From positions 1-56,080 of the forward strand of contig PUMD01000117.1 in the NCBI GenBank assembly GCA_003551215.1: a stretch of 56,080 bases of DNA, in the 5' to 3' direction. Below, one piece after another: positions 34,796 through 44,370 of this stretch. Within the stretch, counting starts at the first letter, position 1; each line of letters begins with the position of its first letter. The position numbers and the translations under genes are program-made. Below the pieces are notes generated by a model. That model worked only from the letters and a program-made list of their open reading frames with translations. It was not told where the DNA came from and searched no databases. The DNA comes from Clostridia bacterium. GTDB taxonomy: Bacteria > Bacillota > Sulfobacillia > SLMV01.

Positions 34796-35947
34796 GTGGC
34801 ACACGCTTATACTCCAGGACTCAAAGCGAGTTCTTCTCAGCTAATACAGCGAACCCGCCGCTTGCCAATACCGGGTGATGTACTGGTGGAAAAAGGCGAT
34901 GTCATACAGCCGGATCAGACAGTTGCCAGGACTGAGCTTCCTGGAGACCCGCTGAGCTTGAACATTGCCAACCGCATGGGCGTAGAGCCGGAAGACATTA
35001 ACTCAGTCCTAAAGGTGCAGGAAGGAGATGAGGTCGAAGAAGGTGATGTGCTTGCATTTTCTTCCTCATTCTTTGGATTGATAAAGAGGGAAGAGAGGTC
35101 CCCGGTTTCCGGTACAATAGAAATGATTTCTACGGTCAGCGGCCAGATGGTTATGCGTGAGCCGCCCATTCCCCTTGAGCTTCACGGTTATATAAAGGGC
35201 ATTGTGATAGAGGTTATGCCCGAGGAAGGCATCGTTGTGCAGACCCGCGGTGCGTTTATTCAGGGCATTTTTGGGATAGGCGGTGAACGCCGCGGGGAGA
35301 TTAAAGTAATGGTCGACGACTCTGGAGAAATACTGGATGCCTCCGAGATCGACTCCGACTGTGAAGGTAAAGTTCTGGTTGTGGGTAGTCTGGCCACCAG
35401 TGATATTTTGCACCGGGCCGATGAGGTCGGAGCGAAAGGGGTTGTGGCCGCCGGAATTATCGATGAAGATCTGGTTGATTATCTTGGTCACGATATTGGT
35501 GTCGCGATAACCGGGCAGGAAGAAATTCCTCTCACCCTCATTGTCACGGAGGGTTTCGGTCCCATGCGGATTGCTGACAAGACATTCAGCCTGCTTCAGA
35601 ATGTCGATGGTCAGGATGCTTCGCTCAATGGGGCGACTCAGATCAGGGCAGGCGTGATGCGTCCGGAGATTATCTGCCCGGAGGAAGGTTTCGAGGAATC
35701 CTTGGCTTCAGAAACAGCGGCAGGAGATGATGCCAGCGAGGCTGATGATGGTGCCGGGTTGGATGTCGGCACTCCGATCAGGATAATCCGTGAGCCTTAT
35801 TTCGGCTATCTTGCAGAAGTGACCGAACTGCCTCCTGAACTGCAAGTCATTGAAAGCGAAGCGAGGGTGCGTGTTTTGCGAGCCAGGCTTCAGGATGGTA
35901 CCGAGGTAACAGTTCCCCGGGCCAACGTGGAAATAATTGAGGATTGA
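34796..35947 (+). CDS. Lipoyl-like/KOW-motif protein, copy B
   Basis: 383 residues, a shorter paralog of copy A. It has two barrel-like repeats (GDVLVEKGD and LKVQEGDEVEEGDVLAFS followed by SPVSGTIEMI) against three in copy A. The middle domain is the same (KVLVVGSLATSDIL...GVAITGQEEI...LNGATQIRAGVMRPEI), and the end is KOW-like (GYLAEVTELP...VTVPRANVEII). An acidic insert of about 25 residues precedes the KOW part. GTG start after AGGAGGTG. The paired duplication of ATPase plus this protein shows that the two work together. Confidence 0.7.
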   Translation: MAHAYTPGLKASSSQLIQRTRRLPIPGDVLVEKGDVIQPDQTVARTELPGDPLSLNIANRMGVEPEDINSVLKVQEGDEVEEGDVLAFSSSFFGLIKREERSPVSGTIEMISTVSGQMVMREPPIPLELHGYIKGIVIEVMPEEGIVVQTRGAFIQGIFGIGGERRGEIKVMVDDSGEILDASEIDSDCEGKVLVVGSLATSDILHRADEVGAKGVVAAGIIDEDLVDYLGHDIGVAITGQEEIPLTLIVTEGFGPMRIADKTFSLLQNVDGQDASLNGATQIRAGVMRPEIICPEEGFEESLASETAAGDDASEADDGAGLDVGTPIRIIREPYFGYLAEVTELPPELQVIESEARVRVLRARLQDGTEVTVPRANVEIIED

Positions 35948-35971
35948 TCGCCGGAAACGACTTTCATGACG

Positions 35972-36017
35972 ACTGGCGGGGTTAGGGGCGGCTGATATTT
36001 GCCTGCACCCCGCCAGT
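35972..36017 (+). terminator. Terminator-like hairpin after the second module
   Basis: A perfect 11-bp inverted repeat, ACTGGCGGGGT (35972-35982) with ACCCCGCCAGT (36007-36017), encloses a 24-nt loop and starts 25 nt after the stop. T-richness beyond it is weak. Position and stem strength favour termination of the 29159-35947 transcript. Confidence 0.55.
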
Positions 36018-36074
36018 TTGCGTTATTCCCGGTAAGTCCTGGCAGTTACAGCTGAAAACGCGGACGGGCTGTTG

Positions 36075-36083
36075 TGTTATAAT
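36075..36083 (+). promoter_or_regulatory. Extended -10 promoter for the DUF483 gene
   Basis: TGT plus TATAAT (36078-36083) is a perfect extended -10 hexamer 55 nt before the ATG. No good -35 is found at 16-18 nt, as is usual for extended -10 promoters. It directly follows the terminator-like hairpin. Confidence 0.55.
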
Positions 36084-36137
36084 GGATTTGATTGGTTGCT
36101 GGTGTTGGGCCGGACTCCAGCTGAAGGAGGTTAGGTG

Positions 36138-37106
36138 ATGAGCGTCACCACGAAGATGGTAACGCAGATGCTGAATGACGACAATCTTCAGCAGCAGACG
36201 AAGCTGGAAGATTATCTTGCGGTGGCGGTGGAGGCTCGTCCTGTGAGCATGCTTCTTGTTCCGGCGGATTTTCCGGACGCTGAGGGAATAAAAGGCAGGA
36301 TTGACCATGGATTCCGTGCGCGCTATTACCACGGCAGAAGCCATGAGGGTATAACCGCTTTTCTCGATACTATAAGATATGGTGCCATGAGAGCTTTTAT
36401 GAATCCTCTCAAGTACAAGGCCTCGCTGCTGCGGGAGGCTTTTGAGGACAATGTGTTCAGTCACTCTAATTACAAATCTCACCGTCGGTGGGCGAAGAGG
36501 CTCGGCCTGGAGACGTATGAAACCCAGGTTCGCCCGAGTCTCGATGAAATGTATCTTGCCTCCGATCCCGGCAAAATTGGGGAGATTGCTGCCTTTCAGC
36601 AAAGGCGGGAGGAGATCCGCCGTGAGGTGGTGCAGCAGAGAAGACAGCAGGGTGATATGCAGTTTGTGCTCCTTCCCGAAGAGCAATCATCTGAGTATCT
36701 TAGCGGATTGGGAAACCTGTTGGGATACCCGCAGTGCTGCATCGATGCTTACATAGACGATGTGGAAGGCGGCATCGATAGTGCGTTGAGAGCCTCCAAT
36801 CAGCTATCCGAGCTAAAAGACAGCCAACAGGAAGGCGAAAATGCGCCGGTAGAAGCCTATTTTGCCAGCACCTTTTTCCCCTGCACCCCGGCTTGCGAGC
36901 AGGCCAGAACAACGGGCAGGCAGATTGCCAGCAGGCTGGCAGAAGTGGATGAACGGCTGCAAGATCACGCCAATAGGGCCTTCCGGGCAAACATGGACTT
37001 TGTGAGAAAGTATCCTCAGATCAGGCGACAGCGCAGGGAACAGGTGATGTCGAAATACCTGGGAGGTATGGGTGATGATCGAGGAATCTCGCCGGATGGG
37101 GGATGA
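36138..37106 (+). CDS. DUF483-like protein
   Basis: 322 residues. The C-terminal part has the Cys pattern of DUF483: LLGYPQCCIDAY (about 198-209) and, after about 50 residues, FFPCTPACEQA. The spacing of paired Cys suggests metal or cluster binding, but function is unknown. The N-terminal ~150 residues are not recognised. ATG 36138 is chosen, 7 nt after AAGGAGG; the GTG codon just before it is too close. It overlaps the uracil-DNA glycosylase gene by 32 nt. Confidence 0.68.
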   Translation: MSVTTKMVTQMLNDDNLQQQTKLEDYLAVAVEARPVSMLLVPADFPDAEGIKGRIDHGFRARYYHGRSHEGITAFLDTIRYGAMRAFMNPLKYKASLLREAFEDNVFSHSNYKSHRRWAKRLGLETYETQVRPSLDEMYLASDPGKIGEIAAFQQRREEIRREVVQQRRQQGDMQFVLLPEEQSSEYLSGLGNLLGYPQCCIDAYIDDVEGGIDSALRASNQLSELKDSQQEGENAPVEAYFASTFFPCTPACEQARTTGRQIASRLAEVDERLQDHANRAFRANMDFVRKYPQIRRQRREQVMSKYLGGMGDDRGISPDGG

Positions 37107-37800
37107 GCCCGATAATGTCAAACAGGAGAAACTGCCCTTAGGCTCCAAAGATGCCGAGTCGGCAGGTCGGGATCGGACCTGGACTTCAAAATGGGCTGAC
37201 CAATATGAGCAGAGACGAAACGTCGACGAAAAGCTTGCCTCCATCGACGGGCTTGATCAGCTCAGAGAACTTGCTGAGGCGTGCGACAGGTGCCCGCTGA
37301 GAAATGGGTGCAAACAGGTCGTCTTCGGCGAAGGTAATCCCAGCGCCGGACTGGTCTTCATCGGAGAGGCTCCCGGCGCTGATGAAGACAGGCTGGGTCG
37401 GCCCTTTGTGGGAAGAGCGGGGAAGCTGCTGAACCGAATGCTGAAGGCGGCAGATCTGCAGCGAAGTGAAGTGTATATCACCAATGTTGTCAAGTGTAGA
37501 CCACCGAACAACAGGACTCCCAAGCGGCAGGAAAGAGCCAGGTGTATGCCGTATCTCAGGCACCAGATGCGGTTGATCAGTCCCTCAATCATCATTGCGC
37601 TTGGAGCAGCAGCCACCCAGTCACTCATCCATCCAAAAGCCCGAATTACCCGGATGCGGGGCAGCTGGCAGAAATGGGAAGGCATCCCCGTTATGCCGAT
37701 GTTTCACCCGGCAGCGCTCCTGCGAGACCCCGGGAAAAAGAAGCCCACCTGGAGAGATATACAGGCAGTGCTCAAAGAGCTCGAGAGGGTAGATGATTGA
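37075..37800 (+). CDS. Type-4 uracil-DNA glycosylase (iron-sulfur)
   Basis: 241 residues. Four cluster ligands are visible: CDRC (about 69 and 72), KCRPP (about 141) and RCMPY (about 157). The active-site strand GEAPGADED and FHPAALLR are the UDG family-4 motifs. It removes uracil from DNA in base-excision repair. The first ~60 residues are a charged extension. ATG 37075 is chosen with GGGAGG 8 nt upstream. The stop abuts tsaE with no gap. Confidence 0.9.
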   Translation: MIEESRRMGDEPDNVKQEKLPLGSKDAESAGRDRTWTSKWADQYEQRRNVDEKLASIDGLDQLRELAEACDRCPLRNGCKQVVFGEGNPSAGLVFIGEAPGADEDRLGRPFVGRAGKLLNRMLKAADLQRSEVYITNVVKCRPPNNRTPKRQERARCMPYLRHQMRLISPSIIIALGAAATQSLIHPKARITRMRGSWQKWEGIPVMPMFHPAALLRDPGKKKPTWRDIQAVLKELERVDD

Positions 37801-38298
37801 ATGCAGCTTCTTTTTGAGTGGACCACCAGGGGACCTAAAGAGACGCACCGTTTTGGGTCCTTGCTCGGTGAGTGCCTGGCAGGCGGTGAAACGATCGCTC
37901 TGACCGGCCAGCTTGGTTCGGGTAAGACCACTTTGGCAGGCGGTATACTGCAGGGGGTGGGTATAGACGGTCCGTACCGTAGCCCCAGTTTCACTCTGGT
38001 AAGGGAGTACTCTGCAAGACTCACCGTTTTTCATGTGGACCTGTACCGTCTGGATGCTCAGTCTGTTGCAGAGGACCTGGACTGGGACCTGATGCTGTCA
38101 AACGAAGCGGTCACCGTAATTGAGTGGGCAGATCGAGCGCCCCTGGAGTTCCTGCCCCCAGCGACTCTCCATATACGGATGCATTGGCGGAAACAAGACC
38201 GCCTCAGCAATGTCGACATCAGAGAAATCACCTGTGAAGCGGCGGACGCACGGTGGGAGGGCATTCTTCTCCGTGTGGCCGACAGCCTGGAGGGATAA
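37801..38298 (+). CDS. tsaE: tRNA t6A-modification ATPase TsaE
   Basis: 165 residues. Walker A GQLGSGKTTL (about 37-46), the SPSFTLVREY strand and FHVDLYRLD, then EWADRAP, are the family signature. TsaE with TsaB and TsaD makes threonylcarbamoyladenosine at position 37 of tRNAs. The ATG directly follows the previous TGA. It opens the tsaE-tsaB-rimI-tsaD run. Confidence 0.94.
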   Translation: MQLLFEWTTRGPKETHRFGSLLGECLAGGETIALTGQLGSGKTTLAGGILQGVGIDGPYRSPSFTLVREYSARLTVFHVDLYRLDAQSVAEDLDWDLMLSNEAVTVIEWADRAPLEFLPPATLHIRMHWRKQDRLSNVDIREITCEAADARWEGILLRVADSLEG

Positions 38299-38300
38299 AG

Positions 38301-39038
38301 ATCAGGATATTGGGTTTTGATTCAGCGGCCAAGACAGTAGGGGTGGCCCTGTCGGAAGAGGGCAGGTTGCTAGGACAATCCGTGCTGGCCCGACCGCGTT
38401 CAGCCTCTGCTTTGCTGACCGGGCTGTCGCAGACCCTGCTTGCCAATCTTCAGCTGGATCTGGACGATATAGATGGTCTTGCCGTATCTCAGGGTCCGGG
38501 TTCCTTTACTGGTCTCAGAATCACCTCTTCTTTCATGGCGGGTCTGGCCCGCTCCCGGGGCATCCCCGTCACAGGAGTGGTTACTAATGCTGCGTTGGTG
38601 GCGGCTGTGCCCGCAGGAGAGGGGGGCTACCTGGTCGGAGCTACTGATGCGAGGTCTTCGGCGGTTTATTCTGCGGTGTATTACCGGCCTCGAGAGTATG
38701 ACAGCCACGGGCCCTACTGGTCTTCAGTGCAGGTCATATCCCCCCGCCGGCGCAGTATCCGGCAGACCGTCTGCATGCTCAAGCGTCACGTTCCTTCCGA
38801 TTGCCGACTTGTTTGGGTAGGTGATGGCATTAACCCGAGCGATTTTCCAACATTTTGTGAGTTTCGGAAAGGCCGCAGCGGCGACACTCAGTTTGTGCGG
38901 CGGCCCATAGACCCAGCAGCTGTGGCCTACCTTGGCTGGCAGCGGCTGAATCGTGGGTGTGTTTCACCGCTGAACAGGCTTCATCCCAGATACTACCGAA
39001 AATCGTCAGCAGAGCGTTCGACAGGGGAGGCAACATAG
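38301..39038 (+). CDS. tsaB: tRNA t6A-modification protein TsaB (probable ATC start)
   Basis: 245 residues from the proposed start. The ASKHA-like N-terminus xRILGFDSAAKTVGVAL and the SQGPGSFTGLRI stretch identify TsaB, the scaffold of TsaD. GGAGG (38289-38293) is 7 nt before an in-frame ATC at 38301, which gives the usual family N-terminus. The nearest ordinary codon, TTG 38310, is 16 nt from the site and deletes part of the first strand; a GTG at 38253 has no site. The stop abuts the rimI start. Confidence 0.9.
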   Translation: MRILGFDSAAKTVGVALSEEGRLLGQSVLARPRSASALLTGLSQTLLANLQLDLDDIDGLAVSQGPGSFTGLRITSSFMAGLARSRGIPVTGVVTNAALVAAVPAGEGGYLVGATDARSSAVYSAVYYRPREYDSHGPYWSSVQVISPRRRSIRQTVCMLKRHVPSDCRLVWVGDGINPSDFPTFCEFRKGRSGDTQFVRRPIDPAAVAYLGWQRLNRGCVSPLNRLHPRYYRKSSAERSTGEAT

Positions 39039-39575
39039 GTGGGGGAAAGATGCCAGTCATCCAGCAGCCAGGATGATTGTTATGCGCATCCGGTACGCGA
39101 CAGCCGGGTAAAGGTCCGGGGCATGCGTTGCGGTGATATACCGACGGTACTGGAGATAGAGCGCTGCTCTTTTCCCTCTCCATGGTCAGAGAGGGCGTTT
39201 ATGCGCGAGCTGAAGCAGAACCGTTACGCGGAGTACATCGTTGCTGAGCATGAGGATACGGTGATTGGCTACGCCGGCATGTGGCTTTTTGTGCACGAGA
39301 CTCATGTGACCAACATTGCCGTGTGCAGTGACTGGCGGGGGCGTGGAGTGGGGGGACACCTGCTGAGAAGTCTCATGAAAATGGCGGCAAGACGCGGCAT
39401 AGGTCGCATGACCCTGGAGGTCCGGATGTCGAATGAAGGAGCAAGGCGGTTTTACCGTACCTATGGCTTCAAAACCGGTGGTGTCAGGCGAAATTACTAT
39501 TCTGACACCGGCGAAGATGCAGTGATCATGTACTGTGAGGATGTCAGGGCTGTACTTGATACCCAGGACGCATAG
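39039..39575 (+). CDS. rimI: Ribosomal-protein-alanine N-acetyltransferase RimI
   Basis: 178 residues. The GNAT acetyl-CoA loop is DWRGRGVGGHLL (about 97-108), preceded by the strand VTNIAVCSD, and YRTYGFKTGGVRRNYY near the end is RimI-like. It acetylates the N-terminus of ribosomal protein S18 in E. coli. The first ~28 residues, with several Ser and polar residues, are longer than usual. GTG start 8 nt after GGGGAGG. Lies between tsaB and tsaD, the common arrangement. Confidence 0.88.
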   Translation: MGERCQSSSSQDDCYAHPVRDSRVKVRGMRCGDIPTVLEIERCSFPSPWSERAFMRELKQNRYAEYIVAEHEDTVIGYAGMWLFVHETHVTNIAVCSDWRGRGVGGHLLRSLMKMAARRGIGRMTLEVRMSNEGARRFYRTYGFKTGGVRRNYYSDTGEDAVIMYCEDVRAVLDTQDA

Positions 39576-39620
39576 ATCGCTTGACTCATACCGCATCAAT
39601 ATGTGCGCAAGGAGGCGGAC

Positions 39621-40670
39621 ATGCAGCATCTTACCCTTGGAATAGAAACTTCCTGCGATGATACCTGCGCTGCAGTGGTCCAAAACGGCCAAGAGGTCCT
39701 GTCCAGCGCAGTGAGTTCGCAGGCCGAAATACATTCGCTGTACGGAGGCGTGGTTCCTGAGCTGGCATCCAGGAACCACAGCCGGAATTTTGTGCCGCTG
39801 ATAGATGCCGCTTTGGACGAGGCCGGGGTGAATCTGTGCGACATTGACCTGGTGGCGGCAACCAGAGGCCCGGGACTCACCGGTTCTCTCCTTGTGGGGA
39901 TGATGGGGGCAAAAGGCCTGGCCTGGGGTCTGGGCGTTCCTTTTTGCGGTGTCAACCATCTGCTGGCCCATATCTGGGCAGCAGCTTTGGATGAGGGAGG
40001 CGGCAGCCTCCCGGAAACTGCGGTCTGTCTGATAGCTTCTGGAGGGCACACTGAACTGGTCTATTTGAAAGAGCACGGCACCCGGGGGATGCTTTTGGGT
40101 CAGACGCGAGATGATGCTGCTGGTGAGGCCTTCGACAAGGTTGCCAGGGTTCTTGGGCTCGGGTATCCAGGGGGCCCAGCTATTGACAATCTGGCCAGTG
40201 ACTACGATGGGATTACTGCTGACCTGCCCAGGCCGATGCTGCAGGAGCAAACCTATGATATGAGCTTCAGTGGATTGAAGACAGCAGTTATGGTGCTGAT
40301 AGAGGATATCTCTGGCAAAAAACCAGAAAACCTGACTCGGTTGTCCAAAGAGGACTCACGGTTGATAGCCGCATCATTTCAGGAGGCAGTTGTCGATGTG
40401 TTAGTTGCCAGGTGTATTGCAGGGCTGCAGGAGACAGACAGTGATATTCTGGTGGTGGTAGGGGGGGTGGCAGCCAATAGCCTGCTGCGTCACCGCCTGC
40501 AGACTGCGTGCGGTGAGCGCAATATAGGTCTGATAATACCCAGGGTAAGATACTGCACCGACAATGCTGCTATGGTTGCTGCAGCCGGATATGCGCAGGC
40601 GGATATCGGCTGCACTGATTCGCTGGATGTTGATGTGGATGCTTCGCTCGGATTGTCTTTACCTGAATAG
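39621..40670 (+). CDS. tsaD: tRNA N6-adenosine threonylcarbamoyltransferase TsaD
   Basis: 349 residues. IETSCDDT (N-terminal phosphate loop), the metal-binding NHLLAHI (His about 112 and 116), SGGHTEL, GYPGGPAID, VGGVAANSLLR and CTDNAAM are all present. It transfers the threonylcarbamoyl group to A37. ATG 39621 chosen, directly after AAGGAGG; an in-frame ATG-like codon 18 nt upstream has no site. Confidence 0.96.
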   Translation: MQHLTLGIETSCDDTCAAVVQNGQEVLSSAVSSQAEIHSLYGGVVPELASRNHSRNFVPLIDAALDEAGVNLCDIDLVAATRGPGLTGSLLVGMMGAKGLAWGLGVPFCGVNHLLAHIWAAALDEGGGSLPETAVCLIASGGHTELVYLKEHGTRGMLLGQTRDDAAGEAFDKVARVLGLGYPGGPAIDNLASDYDGITADLPRPMLQEQTYDMSFSGLKTAVMVLIEDISGKKPENLTRLSKEDSRLIAASFQEAVVDVLVARCIAGLQETDSDILVVVGGVAANSLLRHRLQTACGERNIGLIIPRVRYCTDNAAMVAAAGYAQADIGCTDSLDVDVDASLGLSLPE

Positions 40671-40686
40671 CAATATGACCGCACTC

Positions 40687-40715
40687 TTGAGTAACTGCTA
40701 ACCTCGGGATACATA
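40687..40715 (+). promoter_or_regulatory. Sigma-A-type promoter for murC
   Basis: TTGAGT (40687-40692) and TACATA (40710-40715) are separated by 17 nt, in the 98-nt gap between tsaD and murC. Matches are four to five of six at each box. The spacing is ideal, and it lies 53 nt before the murC start. Confidence 0.45.
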
Positions 40716-40768
40716 CTATCTAAAGACAGTCCAGAGCACGGTAGTTTCAGTCCAAGGAGGTGAAAGCG

Positions 40769-42190
40769 GTGCGTCAAGGCGACATAGAGCTGGACTCAGT
40801 CAGGCTGCATTTTGTGGGTATAGGTGGCTATGGAATGAGTGGATTGGCCCTGATAATGCATTCTCTGGGAAGCGAGGTAAGCGGGTGTGATCTGAGAGAC
40901 TCCTCTCGGGTACAGTACCTGCGCGACAGGGGCATCCCCGTCTTTTTGCAGCACAGCCACGAGCATCTCGAAAAAGCAGATGCAGTTGTCTACAGTACCG
41001 ATGTACCGGAGGACAACGTCGAGATCTGTGCTGCGGAGGATGCCGGCATACAGCTTCTGCACCGGTCGGAGATCCTGGCTCATCTCTTTGGGGCTTTCCG
41101 TCACAGCATAGCAATAAGTGGTACTCACGGTAAGACCTCAACTACTGCCATGATGGCACAAGTGCTGCGTGCTGCAGAGATGTCCCCCACAGTAACTGTT
41201 GGGGGGGTACTCCCGGAGACCGGATTCACAGCCGAGGTCGGCAGCAGTGAATATATGGTGGCTGAGGCCTGCGAGAGCGATGGAAGCATCATCCGTTATC
41301 ATCCCCGGCATGCAATAGCCACAAATCTCGAGCCCGAACACCTGGAGTTTTACGACAATAGCTTTGACAGGCAGGTGTCTGTTTTTGGGCGTTTTCTAAA
41401 GAACATTCAGCCGGGCGGGATTGTGGTTCTTAATTCGCAGGACAAGAGGCTTCGTAAGATAGAAATTGATCCATCAGTACGGAAAGTCAGCTGCGCACGC
41501 GAGCCCGACGCGTGTGCTGATTACGTGGCAGAGGACGTGAGGGTGGAATCATCTGAAAGCCGCTTCAACCTGCGGCACCGCGGCACAGATCTGGGTCAGA
41601 TTCGGCTCAGAGTTCTGGGCGAACACATGGTCTTCAATGCCCTGCAGGTCGCGGCCCTGGCGCTGGAGCTGGGAGTGGATTTGCAGGCCATCCGGAAGGG
41701 GCTTTACAGCTTCCCGGGGGTCGGTCGCAGATTTCAACGTCTCGGGTCCTTCGCAGGGGCACAGATAATAGATGACTATGCTCATCACCCCACTGAAGTG
41801 GCTGCCACCCTCCGCACTGCTCAGCATCTGGTGACAAATCGTCTGCGTGCTGTATTCCAACCGCAACGCCACACCCGCACCCAGGCCCTCATGGAGGAGT
41901 TCAGCCGCTGTTTCGATGAGGCTGATGAACTGATCCTCACTCCCATATACTCGCCCCCCGGCCAGAACCCTATACCGGGTGTTTCTTCTGCCGTTCTGGC
42001 GCAGAAGATCCGCAATGCCTCTGATGTGGATGTACGCCTTATGGAAGGCAAAGAGTGTATTGTGAAGCACCTGGCGGAAACATCGCAGGCCGGTGACGTT
42101 GTACTGGTAATGGGGGCTGGTGACATATGGAAGGTGGCTCATGCTCTGGCTGAGGATGACAAGGCAAAAGTGGCTGCCACCGAACCCTGA
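40769..42190 (+). CDS. murC: UDP-N-acetylmuramate--L-alanine ligase
   Basis: 473 residues. The N-terminal UDP-binding GIGGYGMSGLA, ATP loop ISGTHGKTSTT (about 115-125), EACESDGS, NLEPEHLEFY and DDYAHHPTE are the ordered Mur ligase motifs, with His in the last typical of MurC. It adds L-Ala to UDP-MurNAc. GTG 40769 is chosen, 8 nt after AAGGAGG; the GTG at 40760 overlaps that site. Confidence 0.95.
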   Translation: MRQGDIELDSVRLHFVGIGGYGMSGLALIMHSLGSEVSGCDLRDSSRVQYLRDRGIPVFLQHSHEHLEKADAVVYSTDVPEDNVEICAAEDAGIQLLHRSEILAHLFGAFRHSIAISGTHGKTSTTAMMAQVLRAAEMSPTVTVGGVLPETGFTAEVGSSEYMVAEACESDGSIIRYHPRHAIATNLEPEHLEFYDNSFDRQVSVFGRFLKNIQPGGIVVLNSQDKRLRKIEIDPSVRKVSCAREPDACADYVAEDVRVESSESRFNLRHRGTDLGQIRLRVLGEHMVFNALQVAALALELGVDLQAIRKGLYSFPGVGRRFQRLGSFAGAQIIDDYAHHPTEVAATLRTAQHLVTNRLRAVFQPQRHTRTQALMEEFSRCFDEADELILTPIYSPPGQNPIPGVSSAVLAQKIRNASDVDVRLMEGKECIVKHLAETSQAGDVVLVMGAGDIWKVAHALAEDDKAKVAATEP

Positions 42191-42232
42191 CACGGGATGC
42201 ATCAAATGCCGCGATGATATAGAATACACTAA

Positions 42233-43783
<1,551 letters not shown>

Positions 43784-43875
43784 CCGGGCATTCACACCTC
43801 TGCGGTGATATTAGGCCGCTGCTGCCCATATTACTACAGTACAGGGGGCGAGGCTTCGCGGGAGGTGGCAGCAGC

Positions 43876-44370
43876 GTGGCCGACAGCAAACCGGCACCGC
43901 AGGCGCAGGAGATAGAAGCCAGAGCTTTGGTATACAGGTCACCTATTGATGAGCAAATTCTGACAGACATTGCCCCTCCCACCCCTGCCGCTGGAGTCAG
44001 GGACCTGAGGGTTAATGAAGCATCTTACTGCGTGACTGTTGAGGGGCTGAGCGTCGCACGAGTCTATGCCCTGGTGAACTTCAGCCTGTCGTACCTGACA
44101 GTGGACGGTAAGGAGAGAAATATTGATTCGAATATCGAATGGGAAAAAGAAGTTAAGCTGCCAGAGACAGCTTCGCTGAACACAGCACCAAGGCCTGCTG
44201 TGAAGGCGCACCTGCGGCAGCGAGATGTTTGCGTTTCCCGCAGCTTTCTTGCTGGCGACAGTTCGGGCCGCGTGGGCTGCCTTTTTGACCTGTCCGGCAT
44301 TCTGGAGGTAACAGCGGTAGTTCGGCTCCGGGTTTTAACCGTTCCCCCCGTTCCCCCCCGGCACACCTGA
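43876..44370 (+). CDS. SPOCS (DUF3794) domain protein, spore-coat type
   Basis: 164 residues. The central part (about 25-155) resembles the SPOCS domain found in SipL and clostridial coat proteins: VRDLRVNEASYCVTVEGL, VNFSLSYLTVDG and EWEKEVKLPE. The C-terminus is strand-rich and ends VPPVPPRHT. GTG start after GGGAGGTGG. The final 36 nt overlap the end of the convergent CotS-like gene. A coat or coat-assembly role is inferred from domain and neighbours. Confidence 0.65.
   Translation: MADSKPAPQAQEIEARALVYRSPIDEQILTDIAPPTPAAGVRDLRVNEASYCVTVEGLSVARVYALVNFSLSYLTVDGKERNIDSNIEWEKEVKLPETASLNTAPRPAVKAHLRQRDVCVSRSFLAGDSSGRVGCLFDLSGILEVTAVVRLRVLTVPPVPPRHT

Noticed and set aside
39186..40250. 354-codon minus-strand open frame
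   Set aside because: Antisense to rimI and tsaD, both of which carry intact catalytic motifs.
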